DNA from: Glomus cerebriforme
Lineage: Eukaryota; Glomeromycota; Glomeromycetes; Glomerales; Glomeraceae
Direction of reading: 5' to 3'
DNA length: 59,726 nt
Assembly (NCBI GenBank): GCA_003550305.1
Contig: QKYT01000091.1
Location: 2,039-61,764 of the forward strand
Each line of letters opens with the position of its first letter. Within the stretch, counting starts at the first letter, position 1. The position numbers and the translations under genes are program-made. Of this stretch, positions 11,777 to 23,190 are shown piece after piece. The notes under the pieces were generated by a model. The model saw only the letters and a program-made list of their open reading frames with translations. It was not told where the DNA came from and ran no database searches.

Positions 11777-13310
11777 TATCGTAAAAGTTAGAAAGCTAGT
11801 GTTGTATTTTTTTTTTTTTTAGTGAAATAGAAATGATGAATTATTATATTTTACTTTTCCTCTCTTTCTCTCTTTTTTTTTTTTTTAATCGAAAATTCAA
11901 TTACATCTAATATATATTTTAGATAGGGAATAAATAATTAGTATTAAGACAATTTTTTTCTATATAATATTTTCGTTAATTTGTTTAAATCGATTTTTTT
12001 TTCGCGTTCATTTTTTTATAATATATTTTTTTCGATCAATTTGCGAGTCGTTGTCGTCAGTCGTCACGTTAATTAAATTTTAACTAATAGGAATGCTCGT
12101 AAATAATCATATGATTATAACATTTTTTTTCATTATTATAAAGCACAACATTCTTTGTTTATTCAAAACTCAATAAACAAATATAAATAAATTAAATATT
12201 CCAATTATACCAATTTTTCTTTGTTAAAAAAAAAGAAATTCCATAAATTAATACTAATTTAGAAATACCTTAAAAAAAAATTTTTTCACCTTTATTATTG
12301 ATCTGATAACTTTTTCAATTTCAATTCGGGGGTGGTAAAAAAAAAAAAAAAATCAATGTAAATTCCAAAATTGATCAAAATTTATTTTTATTAACGTTAT
12401 CTATTTATATATAATCTAAAACATTTATTTATATATATAATACACATTATCAGTACTCAATACTGCAATAATAATTATAATTAGATTAATTCGAAAAAAA
12501 AAACTATGATATGATTAATAATAAAGTTAACCAATTTTGTATATGTGGCTAAAAAAGAATTATATAAAAATTGTGGGGTAAAAAATATATATATAATCAG
12601 CACAATAAGATTACTACCCTAGCGGTTTATTTTTTTACTCAGATCTCCGTTCAATCTTTCCTAATTAATAACGACCAATCATCATGTGACTAGTTTCGGT
12701 ATCTTGAATCCTTAACAGGCTAATCTAGAAAAATTTGTTTACCAAAAAAAAACCCTAATGGACTTAACCAATTTTCCCATTTCAGCCCGTTATTGAAAAA
12801 TCCACTGTAAACAGTTTGATTCACAATCTCTTTTAGTACTAATGAAAATCTAAACCTGCACTAGTAATAAATAATAATGCTTGAATGAAACAATCTTTTT
12901 TTTTAAATTTTATGCAATTGCAATCTGCAAAAGCAACAAGACCATTCCTTTTTTTTCATGTATATGAAAACAAATAATAACGCAACAAGCCGGCTAAATA
13001 ACCCACTGCTAACCATTTTTTCTTTTATTTACAGTTTAATTGGTATCATACATCCATATTTATCAAATGTTTCAGGCAAAAAGTCTAATGAGTAATATAT
13101 ATGAATAAGTTTGCTTAAAAATCATCCTAAATCAAGAAAAGTAAAAATAAAAATTAAAATTAAAAAATTAAAAATATGAATATTAGTAATTCAAATTAAT
13201 AATATCATGTTATTAAGAAACTAAAATAATAATTATAAAAAAAAATACCTCAAATACAAGTTCGTATATTAAAAAAAAAAAAAAGTTTCTCGTTTCTTGA
13301 AAGTTTAAAT
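11777..13310. other. Intergenic DNA between convergent genes
   Basis: AT-rich 3' flanks of the Myb-like gene (+) and the SAP-domain gene (-), with long T and A runs. No open frame or repeat with support. Confidence 0.5.
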
Positions 13311-14316
13311 TCAAGAAGACAAAAAGAAATCTTCATCAGGTATTCCAATATTACGCACACATTCTGATTCACCAAAATATGTTGTTCCAAATGTTGTGTC
13401 ATAATCATATTTAAACCAATCAGGTATTTCCCCGCCTTTGTATATTTCAGATTTTTGCACTATATCCAACAGTAAATCATAATCATATGGCACACCATTC
13501 ATAATATTTCCCCTTGAAAACAATCCTGAAAGATTTAAATTATGTGTTCCACATTTTCTTTCAGATATGAGACGAGCCAGTTCACGATCTATCTCACATC
13601 GAGCATCATCTTTTTGATATATAGAAGAATATGGTTTCTCTAAAGAATCAAAAGATTTTGGATGATCATGATTATTATTTTGTTCAAGAGGAATATTATT
13701 ATTAATTGAAGGAGAAGTTTCAACGTTGGTCATATCAGTATTAGTTACATGAGTTACTATTGGTGAAGTTGCTACTGAAGGTGATACTGTAGGAGGAAGA
13801 TCAATTTGTTGTTGATTATTATGTTGTTCAACAGGATCAATTATTGATTGTGGATATTCATTAGACATATCATTAACATTGGAAGGCATATCTTGTTCTA
13901 TAGATAAATCCTCGATAGGATGTTGTTCAGTTTTCATTGATTGTAATAAACTATTATTATTATTAGTAGGTTCATATTCGTATTTTATATGACTCAAAGT
14001 TTCATTTGAAGGACCAGCCCCCGAGACAATGAGTGGAGAAGTTGGTACTTCCTGTTTTTGTTGTTGCTGTATAAGAGGAACGTCGATTTGCATTTCGTTT
14101 GCCTCTTGTTTTATAAAATTTTCTTGTTGTTGTTGTTGTTCTAAACGAGTTATTAACATTGCTTTTGTGCCACTTTTAGGAAGTCCACGAGCTTTAAAAT
14201 TTTCAAAAAAGTTTTAGAGAAAAAAAATAAAACCAAATCGTAACGGACAAGAAAGAATTATTATTACCTGCACACATATCACGCAGTTCATTCACTTTCT
14301 TATCTGTGTATGCCAT
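13311..14316 (-). CDS. SAP-domain protein with Gln/Asn-rich middle (2 exons, 309 aa)
   Basis: Exon 1 is 14316-14268 and exon 2 is 14191-13311, joined across a 76-bp GT...AG intron that splits an Ala codon. Splicing creates a complete SAP motif at residues 1-35: VNELRDMCAARGLPKSGTK then AMLITRLEQ, with the conserved Leu/Arg, Gly-Leu-x-x-x-Gly and Leu-x-x-Arg positions. SAP motifs bind AT-rich DNA or scaffold regions and occur in chromatin, RNA-processing and SUMO-ligase proteins. A polyglutamine run follows at once, then about 170 residues of Gln/Asn/Ser/Thr/Pro-rich, probably disordered sequence. A more ordered C-terminus begins near DDARCEIDRELARLISERKC and contains YDLLLDIVQ and IPDWFKYDYDTTF, which I do not recognise. 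The rest carries no known catalytic motif. Role inferred: nuclear DNA- or chromatin-associated protein. Confidence 0.85.
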
Positions 14317-17300
14317 AATATAATGGTATTATTAATATGATTATTTTAAAAAAAAAAGACAATATTTTTTTTTTTTTCAAACAAAGAAAGGAATTTAATT
14401 TTTTTTAAAAAAAGAAATTATAGAAAGGGAATATTTTTTTGGCGAAAAAAAAAAAGTATTATAATCGCGAAAAAAAAAAAATAGAATTTTTCACGAGAAA
14501 ACAAACCCTTTTTATGCACATCGTATGACAAAAATGCTTGTATTTGGTATGACAGACAATAGAAATTATAAACACATTCTCATGATTCTCCATTAAAATT
14601 ACTTTTTAAGTAATATTTGTTGACCAATCAACGTCGCATGATCAATACTATACCGCAGTCAGATGACGTTGTTTGGCGTACATCATAACCAAACCAGCAA
14701 GAATTCAGTTCATCAATTAACCATTTAACTTTAGTATTAGATGCTTTTAACCATTTATCACATTCACCTGAAATGATTCTCCAATAAAAAAAAAACTTAT
14801 AAAAAGGTGCAAACCATTTTTTTTTTTTACATCCTAATCAAAAAAAAAAAAAAAAAAAATCTTTTTTTTTTTACTCCCTTAAAAGTTTTATGTTTAAAAA
14901 AAGAAAATATACTATCAGGGTTTGAAGTTTGGGAACACAGTGAATATCTCTATCGTATTTACTATTAAAAATTCTGTTGTGCAAAAATTATTTGTTTGAA
15001 AAAAGAGAACCAAATATTGAAATAATGAAAATCCAAATAGAGAAAAAATATATCCAAATTTTGATCAAAATGACAATTTCAGAATGTTCAGGATGATCAT
15101 GTGCCAAAATCAGATACAACTTAAGGTCACGTGCTATGAATATAATTATATGTAATTGTATCAATTTCCATGTTTGTTTTAGTTTTTTTTATTTGAAACT
15201 TTAAAAATTAATTTTCTACTTGTTAACTTGATTTGTTTGAAAAAGTTTTTTCTTAACAGTTAATATCGGAACAAATTAGTTTTTATGGCAAACAAGGGAG
15301 GGATGTGTTTATTTGTTTATATTGCTTGTAGATTGAATCCAGAACCAATGTTGATGATCTTTGGGGCGCAGCGATTTCTTTGGATGAGATCAAAGATGAA
15401 ATAAAGTTCCAATAATGATAATGATAATTAATCATTTATTATAATTAAAAGGGAAAGTAAAAAGGGAAAACTTTGTTTTTATTTTTTTTTTTCGAATTCC
15501 GAAAATTCCGAAATATAAAGATTAAATGATCTACCATATATGGAAGTGAGAAAATGAAAGAACTGCAAAAATATTACAAAGCATTATTATATTGCCTAAA
15601 TAGGGTTTCACAAAAAAAACTAGAGGTTTTTTTTTTGAATGAAATTGTTTTTAAATTTTAAATAATAATAATAAATTAATAATATAATGATATTAAAATT
15701 TTTGATTGTTTACGACGTGTTTTTTTTTCTTATCGACAGTAAGTGGTAGATCATAATTATTAATTAGTAAGACAAATCATGTAACATATGTTTGATTCTC
15801 TTATCATTATATATTCCTATCAAAAAAGTTATATTTAATATATATATATTTATATATATAAATTATCTAAATATGTCTTCATAGATTATATTTTATTAAA
15901 CCTAAAAGTCATCCAGGGACCTGTATATTATGGTTAGTAAAACTTTAAAATAGTTTTAGAAAAATATTTTAACATAGCCATAAACGATGATTACCTAACG
16001 TAATAAAAAAACACGCCAAAAAAGTTCCCAATTTTAGTTCTGATTGTGTAATGTTTAATAATATATCTATCTTTGGGTAAGACAAAAAAAGGTCGATTCC
16101 TAAAAAAAGGAATTGGCTTTCAAGAAAAAAATCATGATCATAAATGTAACGAAAGAAAAAATGAATTAGTGTAATTAACAGTTTTTAGCCTCCTAAAAGC
16201 CCGCTCATATAATAACAAGTATATGCATATATACATGTATCGAACATGTTTAAAGACTTTACACTTTATGAATGATTTCTTTCTTTAGAAATTATAAATA
16301 TGCAAAAAAAACAATATCATAAAAAAATTCCATTGAAACAAGAGTGTTGCATTTGTATTACTGTAACCATTACATGATACATGACTTATTATGGAATTCA
16401 TCTCGTTATAATCATAATAAAAAAAAAATTTTTTTTTTTTTCTTTCGAATCCATTTTGAAAATAGATGAAATATTTTTTTTTTCATGTCGAAATGTCGAT
16501 CATAAAAAAATTTGAGATAAATCTTGTGTTACACGAAAATTTCATGATAATCACTATATCTTCTGTACTACGGAAATATCATACTACGTATAATCATTAG
16601 ACCATTCCAAGGAAAGGGGTGTGTATATACCTATCATACACGCTACTAAATATATATAAATTTTTCTAACCCAAAAATAAATATTTCCCCTTCCTCCCCC
16701 ACCCCCTTCTCCATTTCCTCCCGAAATTTTTTTTTTTTTTAATGCCGTACACACTTTCACCAATTTAATTTATTTTAAACTTTTCTCAATTCTTATTTGA
16801 TCATTTAATTTATTACTTTATAGGAAATTATTTAAAGAACATTTTTTAAATTAATGTTTATTGTACGAAAATACAAAAAGTTACATTATTACTTCGGAAA
16901 AATGTATGTGTGTGGGAATTTCTTGTCCTTATCATTTTTAGTTGCCGGTAACATTTAATTTAAGAAATTTGTTTAATGGTCATATGATATCCCCTGTAAA
17001 TATTGTACAACTTTGAATTGTTCACATTACCATTGAGATAACATTTGGTGCATAATTTTGATGCATATTTGTTTATCAATAGGTCATCGGATTATACAAC
17101 AAAGCATTAAATGAAAAAAAAATAGATAATTTTTATTTCAATTTATCATTCCTTGAAAAAAAAAAAAAATTTTTTATCTATCAAATGTGAAATTTTTTTT
17201 TTAAACTTTTTCTTTCATATAATCCAATCATGTAGCACGAGCTCCAAAGAATTGGATATTAAGTCTTACAAAAAAAAAAACGGATCTACAGTTCTACACA

Positions 17301-18249
17301 ACCTGTCAAACTGTAATTATAGCTTTCTTTGTATCACCAAACACATAACCTTAATATTGTACGCAATCTTAAATCGCCGCCAATACCATATTTGATGATA
17401 TTATTCCGAATACCTTTTAAATTATTTTTAGTTTTTAATGTTCTAGGATTAGTTATTAGTTAGTTTAAAGACTTAGGTAACACAAAATAAACTAGTATTT
17501 CATCTTTTAATAGTTTTATACATCTTGATCCTAGTTTTTTTTTGAAACGCGTGCAATAATGGAACTTTTTTTTTTTTTTTTTTAATTATTTTCAAAAATA
17601 AAATGAAAGAAAGATTACGAGAAAGAAAAAATTTTTTTCTTTGCCATTGATTCAAAAAATTAAAATGTTTTTTTTTTTTTTTTTGTGTTCAAATCAATCA
17701 ATCCACCTCAATATACATTCACTAAATTAAAATCTTTAAAATCAAAACTATCAACTTTCATCATCGTTCCTTCAACTAAACTAAAAAGTAAAAGAGAAAA
17801 AAAATAAACACTGAAAGGAGAAAAATCAACTAATGTAAAAAGAAATTGTTCGGTTTTTTAAAAGATTTTTTGGTTTTTTGGTTTTTTGGATTTTTTTTTT
17901 CTGTACATAAAATCAAAATAAAAGAAAAGAAAGAGAAAAAGAAGAAATAAATCAAAAGTAGGAATGCTATTAAATAAAATAGCATAAATAATAGTAAATA
18001 CTTTTTTGTTTCACAATGTTCAATATAATATATTTTCCGATACATGTCATTTAGACGATGTAAAACTTTTCCCATCAAAACTCATTATTATTATTAACCA
18101 TGATGGAAGAAAATCTACCTCTGTAGATTACTAAATAAAAAAAAATAAAAAAAATAAAAAAAAAAAAAAAAGAAAAAATAAAAAAAAAAAAAAATTTTTT
18201 TTTTAATACTGAAAACGATAAAAAAAGGATTAATAAAATCACGCGTTCA
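14317..18249. other. Long intergenic DNA, low complexity
   Basis: Almost 4 kb, mostly A/T runs. The only tract with coding character is the candidate terminal exon group near 15.1-15.4 kb, listed separately. Short frames at 17153-17395 (+) and 17830-18281 (-) are made of homopolymer-derived Phe/Lys and are not called. Confidence 0.45.
15084..15415 (+). CDS. Candidate small spliced gene or orphan 3' exons
   Basis: Three short stretches join in one frame: 15084-15125 (ends AAG before GTCACG), 15260-15304 (after TTTTTTCTTAACAG) and 15332-15415 (after GCTTGTAG, ends TAA). The last exon reads NVDDLWGAAISLDEIKDEI, which is acidic, rich in non-AT codons and unlike the surrounding noise; the exon before it ends ISFYGKQGRD. 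Together they give about 56 residues with no family I recognise. Weak points: the second intron would be only 27 nt, and the first donor is not canonical beyond GT. It may instead be the 3' end of a larger gene whose upstream exons are lost, or a pseudogene. Confidence 0.25.
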
Positions 18250-19777
18250 TTAAAATTGTGCAAAATCAACCTCCCTGACATCTTCCATTTTCACGACAAC
18301 ATCCGCATGGATGGTCCCATGAATTACTTTTCTAACAGGGTCTTCTGGCATATACTCCAGTTCACCATCCTCACTTTGTAAAACAAATTGTTTTCCTGGT
18401 GGTGGTAATTTCTTAATAGCGAAAGATAAAAGTGATGAAAATGTTGTCTTATCAGTGACAGCGATGTTTTGTTTGTAAACTCTGTTAGATGATCGGATAG
18501 TAACCGATTTAAGTTGCATGAATGTTGGTGAAGGTGTTGAACTATCTATTAAATTTTAATATCAACGATATAAAAAATTTTTAATATAAGATCTAAAAAT
18601 ATACTTTATATATATATATATTGAATATATTGAAAAACATAAATTACACACCTGGACCTGAACTAAATTCAAGACTAGGGACTTGTTGCAAACGAGGTGG
18701 GCTCTTACGAGGAGTAGGAGGTATATTTGCTGAATGAATCGAATCATCATTTGGTGTCAATGTCAAAGGTTGAATCGTTACTGCTTTCAAAGATTGAAAA
18801 AAGATCATTAAAATGAAAAATTTAAAGGGGGATAATAAAGTAAAAATAAAAAAATATCAAAATATTTACCAGGAGTAGTATTACGTTGTTTGGTATATAA
18901 AACCAATTGAACCTCGTTTCCTTCTCTTGGATTCGACCAATCCTCCCAAAAAACTTTAAAAGCATTATCATCAGGTAATTCAAAATGTGGCGCTTCCTTC
19001 CATGTTCCATGTCGATAATAGATCATAGATCTATCAACTTTTCCCCATTTTTTTGGAAGTTTTGCATTCGCGATCATATTTAATAATTGTTGAATAGGTT
19101 CAGCATTTTGATCAATATTTGCAATAGGAATACGCGCGTTACGTTCAAGTTTAACGGGGGAAGTCTGTGATTTCTCAAAACAAACAATTTGGATTGTTGA
19201 TGGGTCTTTGATCCAAAAAAAAATGAAAAAGGAAAAAAAAAAAAAAAAAAGATCGAAAAAAAAATCAAGACCAACTCAAATAAAAATATTTTTATATGCT
19301 AAAGATAACTGATAAGAAGGGGGAAAATATTTATAAATATATATATATGTATATACCATTTGAAATATCTTGACTTAAAATATCATCATCATCATCACCA
19401 GGTGTTGAAGTAGTTTTTCGTTGGTTACCACCAGATCTATCTTCATTTTGAACCAATTCTTCCAACACATCACGCATCATAGGTTCAAACTCTTGAGAGT
19501 CCCAACCATGACCAAGAGCCATATTATAACTTTCAATATGTTGAAAGTATTGGTCCAAAGAGTTCGCCTTAATAGTACCTTGTTTTTTCTTTGCATCAAT
19601 ATATTCTTGTAAATATTGTTTCGTTACAGGGAAAAAAGTTTCAACAGAAGGGTGAATACTTTTTAAAACGTTAACATAATTTTTTACACCACAACGTGAA
19701 GCTCGAGTAGTAAGACTAACAGAACGTTGACGACGACGTGGTTTAGAAATGTGAAGGTGTTTACGAGTAGCAGGCAT
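18250..19777 (-). CDS. 394-aa protein: recombinase-like helical N-terminus, beta-grasp-like C-terminus (4 exons)
   Basis: Exons are 19777-19357, 19205-18870, 18783-18652 and 18545-18250. All introns are GT...AG in phase 1, and the joined frame is open throughout. The N-terminus is basic (SKPRRRQRSVSLTTRASR). Residues about 30-112 are helical and include FFPVTKQYLQEYIDAKKKQG and SLDQYFQHIESYNMALGHGW. That pattern (Leu/Tyr helix, SLxxYxxHI, LGxxW) recalls the SAM-like core-binding domain of tyrosine recombinases and Crypton-type transposases. No catalytic R...HxxR...Y domain follows. A middle region (MIYYRHGTWKEAPHFELP, VFWEDWSNPREGNEVQLVLY) and a Pro/Ser linker lead to a C-terminal segment (KTTFSSLLSFAIKKLPPPGK, LQSEDGELEYMPEDP) whose layout suggests a ubiquitin-like or PB1-like beta-grasp fold. 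The gene model is strong; both fold assignments are inference. Possibly a domesticated transposon-derived DNA-binding protein. Confidence 0.7.
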
Positions 19778-20191
19778 TATTATATATAAATTTTTTTAAA
19801 TTAAAATCTCTAAAAAAAATTTTTTTTTTTATTACGAATTGAAAATAAAAAACCTTTTAATACTTTTTTTTTTTAAAAAAAAAAATAAATAATAATAAAG
19901 TTTGCTTTTTTATTTCTCTTTGAATAAGGATATTTATTTAGGCGAAAGTTAAGTTAGGCATAAAATTAGAGCAACAACACTAGTTATATGTGTTTTTTGA
20001 GTTCAAGAACGACGCTGAAAGACGGGAAAGGTTGGTCGAAAGACATGAAAAAAAAGTTACTGTCAAAGAAGAAGGGGGGTTGAATCCCTTGGGAAAAAAC
20101 GCCACCCCGCCACGGGTAACAACAATAGGTTTAACGGAGGACATTATCTGTTATTTTGAATCTTAGCAAAAAAAAAAAAAAAAAAAAAAAA

Positions 20192-20235
<44 letters not shown>

Positions 20236-23190
20236 AAATAAATAAAATTAGAGGAACGTCATTCAAATGTGACGAAACAAACCTTAAAAGCCAGAAAATC
20301 ACTGAAGATCTCATTTACAATAGTTAGAAAGTACTCGAANAAAAAAAAAAAAAAAAATTTCAAATCAGATAAATTAAATTAGAGGAACGTCATTCAAATG
20401 TGACGAAACAAACCTTAAAAGCCAGAAAATCACTGAAGATCTCATTTACAATAGTTAGAAAGTACTCGAACGTGTTATATTGTGTGACAGTTTGTGACCC
20501 CATAATAATTTTATTGTATTATACTTAAACTATTCTTAAAAAATTATTCTATTTATGTGATTAAAGTTTAAAAAAAAAAAAAAAATTTTTTTTAATCAGT
20601 AATCTTAAATTACTTAATAACGTAATTAATTTATTTTATAAATACCGCAGTATAAATAAATAAATACAAGTACTTTAAAAAGAAAATTTCTTCCCATCGG
20701 AAAATAACAACAAAATCCGACGAAATAATCACAATATGAAGGAGATCAAGAGAAAGACAACAAGGTAACACCAAAGGGGAATAAATTATATTAATCGACC
20801 GCGTAAATACTTGGTATTGTTTTTAATTTAAAAGAAAAGAACGATCTAATAAAGTAACGAAAAACGGACAAGAAAAGGACAAAAAGAAATAAAGATTAAT
20901 AATTAAAAAAGAAAAGAGCGCGAGATATTCAAGTAATTGATATTATCAAATGCACCTAAAATTTTATTGTTAAACTCTTATTTGTACACATAACTGCAAT
21001 AAAGTTACCACTAAGAAGATTTTCTCCTTTTGATATTTATCTTTTGATCAATGAATCAATGACAATGTAGACAAACAATATAGGAGTTATAGAAGCATTG
21101 TACTTGTTTATCTTGTTTGATTGATGATAACGATGTATGGTTATCTAAAATAAATTTTTTTTCTTTAAAAATGTTCGATTAACTTTAATCATATCATGAA
21201 CACCTGAATTACGCCTTTTCTTCATCAGCTTACGCGGATCAAAAAAAGGTCTAGCACGTAAGAAATACCCATGTCAAAAATGATCGAAATTATTATAATT
21301 ATGATTAAACGAATAAGTTAAAATAAATATATATAATATATATATAAATATAATGTATTATAATATTTATAATATAAAATATATCAGATTTATTAAATTT
21401 TAAAATAATAATAAAAATAATAAAAATAATAATAGCCATAATTAGGAATATTAGTAAGAATATTTTTAACCCTCAAATAATTTGTATTGAAAAAGGTGAT
21501 TGAATTTCATGAGCCTACACAGCTTTAACAATTTGACAATTGTTTATTTAATCCAACGGTAATACCATGGCCACGAGGATGATCTTACCGCTCAATCTTA
21601 GTCATAAGTTTTGGCGCCCACATACTTTTGTAACACTCGTATTACCTGATATCTCATGCCGTACAACTTTTTATATTTTTTTTTAAGACCTTTATTATTT
21701 TTTAAACTCTCATAGAAAAATTTTGTCCGAATACAGTTTAAACCTAAAAAATTTTTATATTTTAAAATAATAATAATAATAATAAATAATTTTTTAGATG
21801 TTTTTTTTACCTGTTTTTCTCGCTACTAACGAAATTCTCTTATTTTCTCATGTGATATTTGTTGTTTCTTTTTTCACTCGCGTATTTATTACGATAAATT
21901 ACACACATATTTATTATATATGTATATATGTATATATAAATTATTTTATTTTATTCTATTTTTTTTTTTACGTGATATTTTTTTTATAGTTGATCGCCGA
22001 ATATATAATATGATCAAAGATTTTTGTTCTGATACCCCTGAAAAATATTATCCAAATTAGGATTTAAAGAATAAGCATAAAATCGAGAAACAGGATTTGT
22101 TATAAATTAGGATTTAGTGAAAAAATTTTGTACGATAATAAGGTTAAATTTAAAATTAAAATATACTGTATTAATAAAATCTTGCATGAATCATGAAACA
22201 ATTCATTATTGAAAAATATATTTTTAGAAAGAAAATAGATAATATTTCACTTGTGATTTTTTTCATTTATGGAAATCGTTCTTTTTTATTGACCCATTTT
22301 AATACGGATAATTAATATTGTTTTTTTTTATTCTCAACGAGATGATTGTTAAAAATGTTTTTATATTATTTTATTATATAATATTATTTTTAATAATATT
22401 TTAAAACAATAATATTATAAATTTATAATATTATTATAATTACGCGTTAATAATTAATAATAATAAGCGCGTGTAACTAAGAACAATTCTATAGAATATT
22501 TTCATCCTTTTTTGATTACAAGAATAATTCATCATATCTGATATTGTTTCTTTTTACGATACTACGTATAAGTTACTATTTTATATTTTATTATCAGATA
22601 TACTATTTATTAATTATATTTTATTAAATTATTGATATTCAAGATATTCAAGTTTAAAGTTTTTTTTTTTTTAACAAAGATTCGATCATTATTTTGTCAA
22701 ATTTGGATATTTGGGTATAAACATACAACCAAATTTAAAATTTAAATAGTGTCACATGAACCTTATCGTGTTCAATTTTTATTGGATAAAAAAAAATTAA
22801 ATTAAATAAATTTAACCCGCAGCAAATTTCGCCAGATTAATTTACTTTTGTGCGTTTTCTGCAGCAAGATTTATATTTTAAATTCCTCAAAAAAAAAAAA
22901 GAGGTTATTGTATTCGATAAAAATTCTACAATAAAAGTAATAATAATTTTCTTACTTTTTTTTTATACAACCAAATTAATATACAAAATAATGATAAATA
23001 ATAATAATAATAATATAATAAAAATATATATATATATAGAATGTTATAATAATGTTCATATCCGATCACAAAAATTTACCATCACTCTTCTGGATTTTGT
23101 GGTCCTGGATCTTGATGTCCTTGTCCTTTGAACTTGTCCTTGAACTTGTTCTTGAATTTACCCTTGACTACTATTGATACTAATTTGTAG
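19778..23190. other. Intergenic DNA with homopolymers and an assembly seam
   Basis: Upstream of the 394-aa gene there is a GC-richer promoter-proximal stretch (about 19920-20160) and then an A-tract of roughly 67 nt (20168-20234, interrupted by TT). After the duplicated 95-bp segment comes AT-rich DNA to 23190. A 39-codon frame at 21567-21686 (+) has above-average GC but no recognisable motif. Confidence 0.45.
20245..20470. repeat. 95-bp direct duplication flanking a single N (probable assembly artefact)
   Basis: The 95 bases at 20245-20339 recur without mismatch at 20376-20470. Between them lie one N (20340) and an A-run of about 17. Identical copies on either side of an N in a homopolymer suggest two contig ends that overlap but were joined as if adjacent. 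Confidence 0.8.

Noticed and set aside
17830..18281. Phe/Lys-rich minus-strand frames next to the 394-aa gene
   Set aside because: Generated by poly-A/T tracts; the real gene ends at 18250.
20050..20110. tRNA-like GGGTTGAATCCC
   Set aside because: No acceptor stem, D-arm or anticodon arm could be matched around it.
21567..21686. 39-codon + strand frame with normal-looking codons
   Set aside because: No motif, no neighbouring exons, runs into a T-tract; too little to call.
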